Shown here piece after piece: positions 43,114 through 52,850 of a stretch of DNA of 64,000 nt. The translations under genes were made by a program, and so were the position numbers. Source of the stretch: RCIO01 sp965232405. Lineage in GTDB: Bacteria > Pseudomonadota > Alphaproteobacteria > Rhizobiales > Rhizobiaceae. The DNA lies in NCBI GenBank assembly GCA_965232405.1, contig OZ246966.1:3162001-3226000 (forward strand). Reading direction: 5' to 3'. Each line of letters begins with the position of its first letter. Position 1 is the first letter of the stretch. The notes beneath the pieces were generated by a model, which was not told the origin of the DNA, searched no databases, and was given only the letters and a program-made list of their open reading frames with translations.

Positions 43114-44277
43114 CTAGATGCGCCGCGCGATCTGGCTCAGAACGGCGATATCGCGATGGGTGGCGTCATCGTCGCTGGGTTCGTGCCGCGATGCGGTCTT
43201 GGCGATGACGACGCCCGTGGCGGGATCGGCCCACATCCATTGCCCGTGAATGCCAATGCAGCAGAAACTGTCATGGTCGTCGCCGACCGAATACCAGCAC
43301 GACCGGTAGCGGCCGTTCTCGAACACATCGGAGAAGTTGCCCGTGCGCCAGGCCTCCGCGTCGCCATTGTCGTGCATGTCCGCGATCCAGCCGGTGGGGA
43401 TGACCTGATTGCCGTTGGCTGCGCGCCCGCCATCCATCACCAGCTGCCCAAGCCGCGCCAGGTCGGAAACCGTGATGCAGATTCCGCCCGCCGCACGGGC
43501 AGTTCCTACACGGTCGACTGTCACATAGGCGGCGCCGGTCGCACCCATTGGCGACCACAGCCGCTCGGCGAGAAACCGGTGGTACCGGGTACCCGTCGCC
43601 CGCTCGACCACAAGCCCCAGCATGTCGGTATTTGGTGAGGCGTAGAGGAAGTGCCTGCCGTGGCTGCCTGGAACCCGGCCGAGCGAGGCGAGCACCTCTT
43701 CCATCGTTTCGGGGTTGGTGCCGGTGCGCTCCGGGTTCCAAAGCATCGCCCGCCGGTAGCGGTCGAAAGCGCCGTCTGCGTCGAGATATTCCTCGTCGAA
43801 ATCGATCGCCACCGTCATGTTGAGCAGATCGCGAACCCTGGCGTCGGCGTAACCGCATGAAGAGGGGAGATCGACATAGGCGGAAACGGGTTGGTCCGGA
43901 TCGAGCACGCCATCGGCCTCGGCGATTCCTGCCAGTACGCCGGTCACCGATTTGGAGATGGAAAAGATGACATGCGGTGCATCGAAATTGGCGTGGGGTG
44001 TTGCCCAACTGGCGACAGGCTTGCCATTCTTCAATGCCAGGAAACAGTCTGCGCCGGTCAGGGCGAGATAGTCGCTCACACTGGTCTGCAGTCCGGTCGC
44101 TGGATCGTCGATCTCAATTCCGTCCGGCGCCTCGGGCCTTGGGTCGCTGGTTCCGGCGGGGTGCGCGATCGTTGCCACCGGCACGATCTCGGCAACGTTT
44201 TGGAAGCTCCAGCTGTTGAACGGGGCAGTACGCCAGTTTGCCAGTGTGACGTCGGTTCGTGCGAAATTCTGCTGCAA
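43114..44277 (-). CDS. Serine hydrolase of the beta-lactamase class C fold
   Basis: A 387-residue enzyme: SxxK motif in FSISKSVTGVLAG, the Tyr-x-Asn motif as YASPNTDMLGLVVERATG, and a late HGQWMWADPATGVVIAKTAS. Members are esterases, peptidases or amidases rather than true beta-lactamases. No signal peptide is seen, so it is probably cytoplasmic. The start is uncertain because no ATG occurs early. TTG 44277 follows GGGAGA and is preferred, since the alternative TTG at 44343 touches the upstream terminator. Confidence 0.78.
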   Translation of the reverse strand: MQQNFARTDVTLANWRTAPFNSWSFQNVAEIVPVATIAHPAGTSDPRPEAPDGIEIDDPATGLQTSVSDYLALTGADCFLALKNGKPVASWATPHANFDAPHVIFSISKSVTGVLAGIAEADGVLDPDQPVSAYVDLPSSCGYADARVRDLLNMTVAIDFDEEYLDADGAFDRYRRAMLWNPERTGTNPETMEEVLASLGRVPGSHGRHFLYASPNTDMLGLVVERATGTRYHRFLAERLWSPMGATGAAYVTVDRVGTARAAGGICITVSDLARLGQLVMDGGRAANGNQVIPTGWIADMHDNGDAEAWRTGNFSDVFENGRYRSCWYSVGDDHDSFCCIGIHGQWMWADPATGVVIAKTASRHEPSDDDATHRDIAVLSQIARRI

Positions 44278-44346
44278 TGCCGCTCTCTCCCGTTGCCCGG
44301 CCTCGATAGACCGACGCCATTCACCCTGCAACCACAGCCGCAAACG

Positions 44347-44372
44347 AAAAACCCGGCGGTTGCCCGCCGGGT
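44347..44372 (-). terminator. Rho-independent terminator of the TorF-family gene
   Basis: ACCCGGCGG-TTGC-CCGCCGGGT is a perfect 9-base stem. On the minus strand it is followed by TTTTT, 27 bases after the TorF-family stop codon. Confidence 0.85.
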
Positions 44373-44398
44373 CTTCGACGAATGGAGGTCGTTTTGGT

Positions 44399-45094
44399 TT
44401 AGCGGCCGAGAAGGGTATTGACCGTGGACGCGACCGAAATCGTGCCCACGATCCGTGTGCCGGCGGTCGAATGGCCGTGTACGCGCGCGTCGAAAGTAAC
44501 GGTGTCCTTCAACGTCCACGAACCGCCGGCATTCCAGTTGACGTTGCCAACGAAGTCTGTGCCGAGCGCTGCAGAAATGGCAAAATCATGCGGCAGGCTG
44601 ACAGTGCCGTTGATCTCGCCGTAGGAGAACATCCCGGTGTTGACGTTGTAGAAGACCTGCGCGCCTGCGCTGAACATGTCCGTGAAGTCGTAGGAGGGCT
44701 TGAGATAGATCTCGCCGGAACTCGCCACGCCGTTGTTGTAGAAATAATGCGCGTAGCCCAGGTCGACGGTCAGGTTGCCGAATGTCGGACGGATACCGCC
44801 ATAAAGGTCGATCTCCATAGTCGCCGGCGCGTTGAATACAGCCGGGCCGACATTGGATGCCCAAACGCCTGCGTAGAAGATCCCGTAGGACGGTTCGATG
44901 TATCCCTGCACCGCAAATCCATCGGATTGCGCAAGGCCGCGAGAAACATACTGGCTAGTCACGGCAACGCCGAATGCAACGTCAAACCGCGACTGAATTT
45001 GTTCATCGCTTATCTGACCATCGGCAGCATTTGACTGTGTAATAGCCAGCAATGATCCAGATACGATTAGTGATGCGAAAAAGATGCTCTTCAT
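44399..45094 (-). CDS. TorF-family putative outer-membrane porin
   Basis: A 231-residue outer-membrane beta-barrel: signal peptide MKSIFFASLIVSGSLLAITQ (ending SNA), then strands such as FGVAVTSQYVSRGLAQSDGF and IEPSYGIFYAGVWASNVGP. The start of the mature part (SxQYVSRGxxQS) is diagnostic of the TorF/Gcw_chp family. These proteins are thought to be porins of unknown specificity. GGGGGC lies before ATG 45094. The perfect hairpin after its stop suggests a single-gene transcript. Confidence 0.85.
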   Translation of the reverse strand: MKSIFFASLIVSGSLLAITQSNAADGQISDEQIQSRFDVAFGVAVTSQYVSRGLAQSDGFAVQGYIEPSYGIFYAGVWASNVGPAVFNAPATMEIDLYGGIRPTFGNLTVDLGYAHYFYNNGVASSGEIYLKPSYDFTDMFSAGAQVFYNVNTGMFSYGEINGTVSLPHDFAISAALGTDFVGNVNWNAGGSWTLKDTVTFDARVHGHSTAGTRIVGTISVASTVNTLLGR

Positions 45095-45389
45095 GATGCC
45101 CCCAAACTGAAAACACGCTGTAAGTTCTTCTCGGTATTGAAGAAGAACGATCTTCCAACTTCCTGAACTTTGAACGCTTGTTCTGATCGCGCAATGGGAA
45201 TCGCAAGTTGGGCTGGTTTCCGTTTTGCGCTGCACGCAATGTGTTGCGGAAAAGTCGCAGCAAATTGCCCACTGATCAGGCATTTGCTTAAGGCATAGCT
45301 GGGAGGCGCAAAAACCGGCAGTGTTGGATCAGGAATTGTGCAGCGAAAACAGTCGGCTGGCGTGACCTGGTCGGTCGCCGCGCCCAACC

Positions 45390-46190
45390 GCGATGTTGGA
45401 GAACGGCAACGCGATTATCGGGATCATGTGTGGCGAGACGCGTGTAGCGCATGGCCATGAGCAATGTCTGGTGCCCGGCCACCTCTACGTCCGGAGAACG
45501 CTGATGACGCCCTGTAGGAGCCGCGAGGCGCAAATGTGCCTCAGCGTCTTGGGGGGGGCGATATCCCTGTTGTAGGCGAAGCGCGTCGACGCTTTCTCGA
45601 CGTTCCAGATCGCCCGGAACTTGTGCTGCTGTAAACGGCGGAAGGGGCTGGCACGATTGCGGCGCGGCGCTTAGAGCGCATCGCGCGTGCGAACCGTCAG
45701 TAGCACAGTGCAGTTGCGGCCTGACATGGTGATCCGGGTTTTACGCGGTTGTCGGCAATATCGGCCCATCTCAGTCCCGGCGCCTCGCCCAGGCGGTAGC
45801 CGGTCTCGAACAGCAAGACGTGCTGTCGGCCTGCTTAGACCGATCTGTCCCGCATCGCGGCGAAGAGCAGGCGCTCTTCCTCATGCGTCAGGAACCGCAG
45901 GTGGCCTGCTCGTGAGTTTCGGAGTCCCGGCAGGCTGTTGGATGTCTCCCATTTCGAACGTCTCGCGAAGCAGCCACTGCGACGCCGCCATCTTTCGGTT
46001 GATCGTTGCATCGCTGTTGCCACGTTCGCGGAGCGTGCCGCTGATTGCATCAAGCGTTTCCCGGCCGAAAGTCGAAAGCTTGCAGCCGGGCAAGATCTCA
46101 TCGATCTCGCCAGGGAAGGGGGGGCACGTTGTGTTTTGGGACACCGGCTACCCGGAGATTGTCGCCATATCCAGCGAAAAGCGGTTTGAG
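45390..46190 (-). pseudogene. Decayed tyrosine recombinase (phage-type integrase)
   Basis: Pieces of one integrase appear in order on the minus strand but in different frames. The N-terminal arm is LRERGNSDATINRKMAAS (45881-46144), then FLTHEEERLLFAAMRDRS (about 45840-45900), the box I Arg region LLFETGYRLGEAPGLRWADI (about 45760-45820), the HxxR box LRHICASRLLQG (about 45510-45550) and the final GHQTLLMAMRY with the nucleophile Tyr (about 45440-45480). All five catalytic positions can be found, but frameshifts and stops separate them; a run of eight G at 45551-45558 is one probable slip site. It cannot make a working enzyme. No attachment repeats were found by eye. Confidence 0.82.
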
Positions 46191-46295
46191 GATGCGGAGT
46201 GAACGACATGTCGTTGGGATTTTCCGGGCCGCAATCTGGACGACATTCGCAGCCGAAATTCGGATTCTCACACACCGGCTGGCAGGACAGCAGCC

Positions 46296-46328
46296 AAAAA
46301 AAGAAGCCGGCGGTTTCCCGCCGGCTTC
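46296..46328 (-). terminator. Rho-independent terminator of the porin gene
   Basis: GAAGCCGGCGG-TTTC-CCGCCGGCTTC is a perfect 11-base stem, with seven T following on the minus strand. It lies 34 bases after the porin stop, is the strongest terminator in the window, and fits a highly expressed porin. Confidence 0.9.
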
Positions 46329-46362
46329 AATTTTACTCTCGGAAAAATCCCGTATGAGGGGA

Positions 46363-47439
46363 TTAGTCGCCGAAGTACCTGGTGAGGCGGAAGTAGCCTG
46401 CCCAAGTGCCGGTCGCAACGTTGCTGACCTTCGCGTAGTTGATCTCGGCGCGAACTTCGAAGTTCTGGACCGGGAACCAGACGGTCGACAACTCAGCCTG
46501 CCAGGCGCTGACGCCCGTCAGAGTTGCAGTGCCAGCAGCATAGAAGTTGTTCATGTACTGGGCACCAATCGACGCGCCGAAGGTCGACGTGAACTGGTGG
46601 TTGTACGATGCAAGCACCGAGAACTGCGATGCGACGGTACCAATGGCCGCCATGCGGTTGTCGCTGTCGGCGTAGAAGGCCAAGAGCCTGAACGACGAAC
46701 CGGTGTTCGGCATATTGATATGCACACCAGCACCAATGCCGAAGCCGCTTGCGCCAGCCGCATTGTAGCTTTCGTCATAACCGGCCTTCAACCAGACCGC
46801 ACCCCAACCCTGATTGACGCCGATCTTCGCGACGACATCCGGGATGTAGCCGTTGCCGCCGTTGACGAGGCCGTCTGCTTCGAGCGAAATCGTACCGAAG
46901 AAGCCGTTGCTACCGGTGAAGTTGTAGCCGATCACGTGACGCTGGGCGTAACCGTAGGCCAGACCGGACCACGAATGCGAACCCCAGTTCGAGGCGCCGC
47001 CATTGAGCGTCGCAGCCCATGCCGATTCAGTGTAACCGGCGAAGAAGCCACCAAGCTGAATGTAACCCTGGTCCAGGCTGACATTGGGATCGACCGTGGC
47101 GTCAGTTCCAACCGTCCAGTCGTTCTGGAAGCGGATATAGCTGCGCAGCGTACCCCATTCGGTTTCCGAACGAGCGTCGATGTTGAAGCGAGCACGGGTG
47201 CTGTGGGCGAAGCCGTTCTGGCCAGTAGCCGCACCGATCTGGTACCACACATAGCCGCTGAGCTTCAGGCAGGTTTCGGTGCCCGGGATGTAGAAGAATC
47301 CGGTGCCGTACACGTCGCAGACGCGAACGTATTCCATCGGCTCCGGTTCGGCCATGACGATCGCGTCTGCAGCTTTGGCGCCGCCGGTCGAAACCGCCAT
47401 CACCGCTGCTGAGCCGATCAGAAGGCTCTTAAGTTTCAT
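46363..47439 (-). CDS. Omp2/RopA-type porin
   Basis: A 358-residue general porin of the rhizobial/Brucella Omp2 family. Signal peptide MKLKSLLIGSAAVMAVSTGG (ending AKA) is followed by EPMEYVRVCDVYGTGFFYIP, the typical opening with a disulphide partner in ETCLKLSGYVWYQ. The barrel ends in WAGYFRLTRYFGD, with the final aromatic at third-last position. It forms trimeric diffusion channels in the outer membrane. ATG 47439 gives the clean signal peptide. The strong terminator follows. Other copies probably exist elsewhere in the genome. Confidence 0.93.
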   Translation of the reverse strand: MKLKSLLIGSAAVMAVSTGGAKAADAIVMAEPEPMEYVRVCDVYGTGFFYIPGTETCLKLSGYVWYQIGAATGQNGFAHSTRARFNIDARSETEWGTLRSYIRFQNDWTVGTDATVDPNVSLDQGYIQLGGFFAGYTESAWAATLNGGASNWGSHSWSGLAYGYAQRHVIGYNFTGSNGFFGTISLEADGLVNGGNGYIPDVVAKIGVNQGWGAVWLKAGYDESYNAAGASGFGIGAGVHINMPNTGSSFRLLAFYADSDNRMAAIGTVASQFSVLASYNHQFTSTFGASIGAQYMNNFYAAGTATLTGVSAWQAELSTVWFPVQNFEVRAEINYAKVSNVATGTWAGYFRLTRYFGD

Positions 47440-47916
47440 TTTCTGACCTCCAGTCAAAGGTTTAATTATGGGTATGGGTCCTTAAGCCGAAGGACAGCGT
47501 TCCCTGCCCCATCCCCAATTGACGAAAAAGACACGCTAGCGCGCCCCTTCTTCGATCATGACATTACCGATGAGGGTCGGGGGCGCAACAAGGAACGGAC
47601 CCGCCATCGGCTTGCGGAGGCGCGATGCCCCATTGTTGTTGCACAAAAGCCACGATTTGGAGCGCCGGATAAAGAATTTGTTCACCAAACTGGCTGCGAC
47701 GGGCGCGAATCCGGGCGAAAAGTGCCGCTCCTTCAGCCGGTCGCCACCGGTATCGGTGCAAAAGCGGCCGAATCGAACCCGGTCGAGGCCAACCGCTCAG
47801 CCGCGACCGGTACGAATGGCTGTTGTGAGGTATCAGGCCGGCGTCCCGTCTCTTGTTGGAATTGGCGTTGAACGCTTGTTGATTGTGGAGCGGGTTTTCT
47901 TTATTCCGGCGCGACC
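47440..47916. other. Porin leader and spacer to tRNA-Ser
   Basis: No gene is seen on either strand in this stretch. It includes the 5' leader and promoter of the porin, but I cannot pick a convincing -35/-10 pair by eye. Short frames here have no recognisable product. Confidence 0.35.
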
Positions 47917-48007
47917 GGAGAGGTGGCCGAGTGGTCGAAGGCGCTCCCCTGCTAAGGGAGTAGGCCCCAAAAGGGCCTCGAGGGTTCGAATCCCTTCCTC
48001 TCCGCCA
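47917..48007 (+). tRNA. tRNA-Ser (anticodon GCU)
   Basis: The cloverleaf can be folded by eye. The acceptor GGAGAGG pairs with CCTCTCC, followed by G and an encoded CCA. The D arm is GGCCGAGTGGTCGAAGGC. The anticodon stem CTCCC/GGGAG encloses CTGCTAA with anticodon GCT. A long variable arm (TAGGCCCCAAAAGGGCCTC) is typical of serine tRNA, and the T arm GAGGGTTCGAATCCCTTC follows. It reads AGC/AGU codons. Confidence 0.97.
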
Positions 48008-48178
48008 GTTCCTTTGTCTCGCGCCGGATCGCTTCGCTTACGGCTCCGAGTCCTGACAGTCTCCCGAACTTTCCGCAATCTCATACATCGCCGCCGGCTT
48101 GCCATGCTGACAGGCTCCACCGGGTGTATGGCCGAGAGGCGCGCGTATGTTTTCGGCATCTGCCGATCGGCTGGGAAT

Positions 48179-49084
48179 CTATGCGGCGCGCGATTTGTTG
48201 GCTGACTTGCGCTCCCCCTTCTGCAGGAAGGTCTCGATTTTGCGCGGCAGTCCGGCCGTTTCGAGGAATGGGGCATGTCCCTGGCCGGCAACCGTGACGG
48301 TTTCTATGTCCGGGTGCCGCTCTTTCATTGCGCCCAGCGTTTCGGCGGATAGCAGCTTCGAGTTCTCTCCGCGGATCGCCATCACGGGCACGCCGGCAAG
48401 CCCCATGAATTGCGGCCAAAGTTCCGGCAGCGCCTTGCTGAGATTGACCGATTTGAGCGTCTTCAGCAGCGCGGGATCGAAATCGGGCACCGGCTTCCCG
48501 TTTTCATTGCGATAGAGCGCGCGCGTCGCGCGTTCCCATTCGGCATCGCTGAGCGTTGTGAAGATGCCCTGTTGCGCTGCGCGCTGGATGGCAACAGCTT
48601 CGGCGAAGTCTGCTGGCTTCGGCGCGCGTTCAAGATAGGCGCGGATTTGCGCCAGGCCGGCGCCTTCCACAACCGGCCCGATATCGTTCAGCACGACCGC
48701 TTTGAGCAATGAGGGGCGCATCGCCGCCAGTGCAAATACGATCAGCCCGCCGCGCGAGGTGCCGACAAAGGCGGCATGTTCGATGCCCAGCGCAGTCATC
48801 CCGGCGATCACGTCACCGGCTTCGACCAGCGGGTCATAATTGCGCCAGTCGGGATCGTAGGCGGACTGTCCGCGGCCGCGATAATCGAAGGCTATCACCT
48901 GACGCGGTGAGGCCGATTCGCTGGATAGCTGCAGCGCCAGTTCATGGAAATCCCGTGCATTGCGGGTAAGCCCGGCAAGGCAGACCACGGGGAGGGCGTC
49001 TCCCTGGGCCTTTCCATATATGCGCGCGTGCAGCTTCAGCCCGTCGGACGATAAATAGTAGAAATCCCGGAAACCGCCCGACAT
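48179..49084 (-). CDS. Alpha/beta-hydrolase
   Basis: A 301-residue alpha/beta-hydrolase: VVCLAGLTRNARDFHELALQ (oxyanion region), FDYRGRGQSAYDPDW, nucleophile Ser in GTSRGG, MAIRGENSKLL for the acid region and GQGHAPFLE for the catalytic His. No signal peptide is present. The substrate is unknown. It lies 1 base downstream of the lytic transglycosylase stop on the same strand, so co-transcription is expected though functional linkage is unclear. Confidence 0.87.
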   Translation of the reverse strand: MSGGFRDFYYLSSDGLKLHARIYGKAQGDALPVVCLAGLTRNARDFHELALQLSSESASPRQVIAFDYRGRGQSAYDPDWRNYDPLVEAGDVIAGMTALGIEHAAFVGTSRGGLIVFALAAMRPSLLKAVVLNDIGPVVEGAGLAQIRAYLERAPKPADFAEAVAIQRAAQQGIFTTLSDAEWERATRALYRNENGKPVPDFDPALLKTLKSVNLSKALPELWPQFMGLAGVPVMAIRGENSKLLSAETLGAMKERHPDIETVTVAGQGHAPFLETAGLPRKIETFLQKGERKSANKSRAA

Positions 49085-49085
49085 C

Positions 49086-51167
49086 CTATTTCACCAGGTC
49101 TGCGGCGATTTCGATACGACCCGTGAGGCGCATTTTGTACACTTGGAAGTTCTCCATCACCCGCTGCACGTAATTGCGTGTTTCCGTATAGGGGATGCGC
49201 TCGACCCAGTCGACGACGGTATCGATCGGTTTGCCGCGCGGGTCGCCATAACGCGCCATCCATTCCTGCGCTCGTCCCGGCCCGGCGTTATACCCTGCGA
49301 ATGTAAGCACGTATGAACCGTCGAAGCGCTCGAGTTGGTCACCGAGGAAAGCCGAACCTAGCGTCGCATTGTAGGCAGGATCGGTTGTCAGTCGCGTCCG
49401 CGAGTAACCGAGGCCCGCGCGCTTGGCCATGGAACGCGCCGTGCGCGGCAGCAACTGAAGCAATCCCCGCGCACCGGCCGGCGAAACGGCCGAGACGTTG
49501 AACTCGCTCTCCTGCCTGGCGACCGCATAGGCCAGTGCCCGACCCGCACGCGAAACATCGGCTGAGGCCGGGATGACCCCGACAGGGTGTGCCAGCGCGC
49601 CGACATCGAGCCCGCGTCCGACGGCAATTTTCCCGATCCTCAGCGCCAGAAAATGGTCGCCTCGCTGCTCGGCCATCACAGCCAGCAGCGCCAGTTCGCC
49701 GGTGCTCTCCAGTTCGCTGGCAAGCGCGCGATAGAGGATACCTGCTCGCTCGGGATATCCTGCCGCCTCCAGCCTCATGATAGCCTGAACGGCCGATCTC
49801 TGCTCAAATCGTTCGCGGTCAGCTTCGCTCGGCGCCGGATATTCGACCGATACCGCTGTTTGTCCGATGCGTGCAGCAGCAAGCTGGCCATAATAGGCCG
49901 TTCCGAAGCTTGCGGCGCGCTCGAAATAGCCTCGGGAATCATCGGAGCCGCCGGCTTCCGCCGCGCGGCCAAGCCAATAATATGCGCGTGACAGCGAAAT
50001 CGGACCGTCGGCGATTTTGAGGATCTTCCGGAAGTGATCGGCCGCACGGTCGGCATCGCCCAGCCCCTGCAGCGCGTACCATCCGGCATGAAATTCCGCG
50101 TCGGCCGCCATCGCAGGGCTTTCAGCCAGATGCGCTGCGGCAACCCGGTAGGCCAGATCTGCATCGTCGATATCCAGAAGTTCGCGCGAGAGAACACGGC
50201 GCTCGACCCACCACGCGTCTGGATCGACATAGGCTTCCGCAGCGGTGGGCGCGTGAAGCATCACCTGTGCCGCTTCGCGGTATTTGCCGGCCCATCGCAG
50301 CTGCCGCGCGCGGGCAAAGATGTATGCCGCGCCACGTTGATCCTTGGGCACGGCATTCAGCAGCCTGGTCGCGCGGCGTTCGCGCCGGATCACCGAACCC
50401 CATGCCTCGGCAAGCTTCTCAGCTCCGGCCCGGCCGGCAACGCGCAGTGCCGAGTTCACCCTGTCATGGTGGAGCATCTGCTCCATCCTCGCGCGGTGAA
50501 CGCGCGCTGGGATGATGTTGCCGAACTCGCGCAGAATTTGGGCTTCTTCCCTGGCCTCCAGGCGCTCGCCGCGCCAGAACGGTGCAAGAACGGCAAGGGC
50601 AGCGCCGTCGTCGCCCTGCGCCAGATGGGCGCGCGCCAAAACCACGACACCCTCAAACGTCTGCGGTTGGTCGCTTCCGAGCGCCTCGATCACGGCTTCG
50701 GGCGGCGCATCTTCGTCGTATAACGCCCGTTCAATGTTGCGCTTCAGCGTGTCCATTCCGGGCCAACCGGCTAGTTCCTTGGCGGCGGCCCTGATCTCGC
50801 TGCTTGCAACGGCGTCCGAACCGCTGAGCGCAATCGCCCAGTGCAGAATTTGATGGTCTAGCGAATGCTCAGGCAGACTGCCATGCGCAGCCCGCGCCGC
50901 CCCAAGATCGCCTTTCCTCAGCGCATCCAGACCGGTTCTAAGCACATTGATATCGCCGCCAGTCGGCTTGGCGATCATGCTGGCGAACGGAGCGTTGTGT
51001 GCTTCAGGCCTGTCGGGCGCTCTGAACGCGTCGGCGCGGAAGCTCGGCAGTGGAGCGCCGCTTTCCGGCAGCCTGACATCTGCCTGCGCCATCGGTGCAA
51101 GCATCAGCAGAGAGAGTGCGGCAGCCCCTATTCGCATTCTTCCGGCCGGCATGTTTCCTGTTGGCAT
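49086..51167 (-). CDS. slt: Soluble lytic murein transglycosylase
   Basis: Cleaves peptidoglycan glycan strands in the periplasm, forming 1,6-anhydromuramic ends. The 693-residue protein has a signal peptide (MRIGAAALSLLMLAPMAQA within the first 30 residues) and a long alpha-helical superhelix (about 60-500). The C-terminal SLT domain has catalytic Glu in ARQESEFNVSAVS, then GARGLLQLLP and FAGYNAGPGRAQEWMARYGD. ATG codons at 51167, 51152 and 51137 are all possible; the last gives the most typical signal peptide. It is divergent from dapA. Confidence 0.92.
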   Translation of the reverse strand: MPTGNMPAGRMRIGAAALSLLMLAPMAQADVRLPESGAPLPSFRADAFRAPDRPEAHNAPFASMIAKPTGGDINVLRTGLDALRKGDLGAARAAHGSLPEHSLDHQILHWAIALSGSDAVASSEIRAAAKELAGWPGMDTLKRNIERALYDEDAPPEAVIEALGSDQPQTFEGVVVLARAHLAQGDDGAALAVLAPFWRGERLEAREEAQILREFGNIIPARVHRARMEQMLHHDRVNSALRVAGRAGAEKLAEAWGSVIRRERRATRLLNAVPKDQRGAAYIFARARQLRWAGKYREAAQVMLHAPTAAEAYVDPDAWWVERRVLSRELLDIDDADLAYRVAAAHLAESPAMAADAEFHAGWYALQGLGDADRAADHFRKILKIADGPISLSRAYYWLGRAAEAGGSDDSRGYFERAASFGTAYYGQLAAARIGQTAVSVEYPAPSEADRERFEQRSAVQAIMRLEAAGYPERAGILYRALASELESTGELALLAVMAEQRGDHFLALRIGKIAVGRGLDVGALAHPVGVIPASADVSRAGRALAYAVARQESEFNVSAVSPAGARGLLQLLPRTARSMAKRAGLGYSRTRLTTDPAYNATLGSAFLGDQLERFDGSYVLTFAGYNAGPGRAQEWMARYGDPRGKPIDTVVDWVERIPYTETRNYVQRVMENFQVYKMRLTGRIEIAADLVK

Positions 51168-51411
51168 GTAGTCCGAATTTACACGTCAATCGGGCAATTT
51201 CGAAGTCAACGCATGGCGAATGGCATTCGTGTGTGCGGTTCCAGACACAAAACCCGCAATCCAGCCGTTTGGACCATTCGAACCGCCCGTCCAACGCTTG
51301 CTCCGGCAAGACGGCAGGACTATGGTGCGCCGCTTTGCGGCAGGCGGCCGTTTTTAGCTGCCCGCGCCCGTATCATCCGCGTTGAATCAGGCACAAGAAG
51401 GTTTCGCAGTT

Positions 51412-52302
51412 ATGGCCACCACACTGAGAGGCTCGCTCACCGCGCTCGTGACGCCGTTTGCCAGCGATGGAAGCCTCGACGAGAAAGCCTTTGCGGACTT
51501 CCTGGAGTGGCAGATCGCTGAAGGGACGACCGGTCTGGTGCCGGTGGGAACAACCGGTGAATCGCCGACATTGTCGCATGAGGAGCACAGGCAGGTGGTC
51601 AGTGCCTGCGTGGCTGCGGCCAAGGGCAGGGTGCCTGTCGTCGCCGGCGCCGGTTCCAACAACACCGCCGAGGCGATCAGCCTCGTCCAGTTTGCGGAGA
51701 AGGCAGGCGCCGATGCAGTGCTGGTTGTGACGCCCTATTACAACAAGCCCACCCAGCGGGGGCTGTATGAGCATTTCGCAGCGGTCGCCAAGGCGACCAG
51801 CCTGCCGGTCATCATCTACAATATTCCGCCGCGCTCCATCATCGACATGACGCCCGAAACGATGGGCAAGCTTGTCGCCGATTTCGCCAATATCGTCGGC
51901 GTCAAGGATGCAACCGGCAAGGTCGAACGCGTCTCGGAACAGCGGCAGACCTGCGGCAAGGACTTCATCCAGCTGTCCGGAGAAGATGCATCGGCGCTCG
52001 GTTTCAATGCGCATGGTGGTGTCGGCTGCATTTCGGTGACGGCAAATGTCGCGCCGCGCCTTTGCGCCGAATTCCAGGAAGCAACGCTGAACGGCGACAA
52101 GGACAAGGCGCTTGAGCTGCAGGACCGGCTCTTGCCGCTGCACAAGGCGATCTTCATCGAACCCGGCCTGTGCGGCGCGAAATACGCGCTCTCGCGCCTC
52201 GACCGGGTCAAGAATGTCGTGCGTTCGCCGCTCGTCACCATCGAACCGGCGACTGAGGCGAGCATCGACGCCGCCATGCAACATGCCGGCCTGTTGAACT
52301 GA
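51412..52302 (+). CDS. dapA: 4-hydroxy-tetrahydrodipicolinate synthase
   Basis: Condenses pyruvate with aspartate semialdehyde in the lysine/diaminopimelate pathway. The 296-residue TIM barrel has GTTGESPTLSHEEH, the tyrosine of VVTPYYNKPTQ and the Schiff-base Lys165 in IVGVKDATGK. Length is typical. ATG 51412 (MATTLRGSLTALVTPF) is the family start, with AAGAAGG about 10 bases upstream. smpB follows 25 bases later. Divergent from slt, fitting a cell-wall theme. Confidence 0.96.
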   Translation: MATTLRGSLTALVTPFASDGSLDEKAFADFLEWQIAEGTTGLVPVGTTGESPTLSHEEHRQVVSACVAAAKGRVPVVAGAGSNNTAEAISLVQFAEKAGADAVLVVTPYYNKPTQRGLYEHFAAVAKATSLPVIIYNIPPRSIIDMTPETMGKLVADFANIVGVKDATGKVERVSEQRQTCGKDFIQLSGEDASALGFNAHGGVGCISVTANVAPRLCAEFQEATLNGDKDKALELQDRLLPLHKAIFIEPGLCGAKYALSRLDRVKNVVRSPLVTIEPATEASIDAAMQHAGLLN

Positions 52303-52327
52303 CGCGCCGGCCACACATCTTTTAGCC

Positions 52328-52801
52328 ATGGCCAAGGACAAGAAATCCACCAGCCGCGCGGTGGCGGAAAACCGCAAGGCGCGTTTCGCTTACGAGATAC
52401 TCGACACCTACGAGGCCGGCCTTGTGCTGACCGGCACGGAGGTGAAGTCCCTGCGTGAGGGACAGGCGAATATCCAGGAAAGCTACGCCTCTGCCGAAGA
52501 CGGCGAGATCTGGCTGATCAACTCCTACCTGCCCGAATATCTGCAGGGAAACCGGTTCAACCACGAGCCGCGTCGCCGCCGCAAGCTGTTGTTAAACAAG
52601 AAGGAAATGGCCCGGCTGGCGCAAGGGGTGGACCGTGAGGGCATGACCATGGTGCCGCTCAAGATCTATTTCAACGATCGCGGCCGCGCCAAACTGCTGC
52701 TGGGTCTGGCCAAGGGCAAGAAGCTGCACGACAAGCGCGAGACCGAAAAGAAGCGCGACTGGGCCCGCGAGAAGAGCCGGCTGCTCAAGGAGCGGGGATA
52801 G
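52328..52801 (+). CDS. smpB: tmRNA-binding protein SmpB
   Basis: Partner of tmRNA in rescue of stalled ribosomes. The 157-residue protein shows the full pattern: VAENRKARFAYEILDTYEAG, LVLTGTEVKSLREG, YLPEYLQGNRFNHEPRRRRK, and the basic tail KKLHDKRETEKKRDWAREKS that enters the mRNA channel. It is probably co-transcribed with dapA. I did not find the tmRNA gene in the window. Confidence 0.97.
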   Translation: MAKDKKSTSRAVAENRKARFAYEILDTYEAGLVLTGTEVKSLREGQANIQESYASAEDGEIWLINSYLPEYLQGNRFNHEPRRRRKLLLNKKEMARLAQGVDREGMTMVPLKIYFNDRGRAKLLLGLAKGKKLHDKRETEKKRDWAREKSRLLKERG

Positions 52802-52850
52802 GTCTCCCGGTTGCGCGCGTTCGCGCCGCACCACCAGCCACCAAGCAGGT

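Noticed and set aside
43114..44277. Call as an antibiotic-resistance beta-lactamase
   Set aside because: It shares only the SxxK/YxN fold; no signal peptide or KTG-type motif context of true AmpC enzymes was found.
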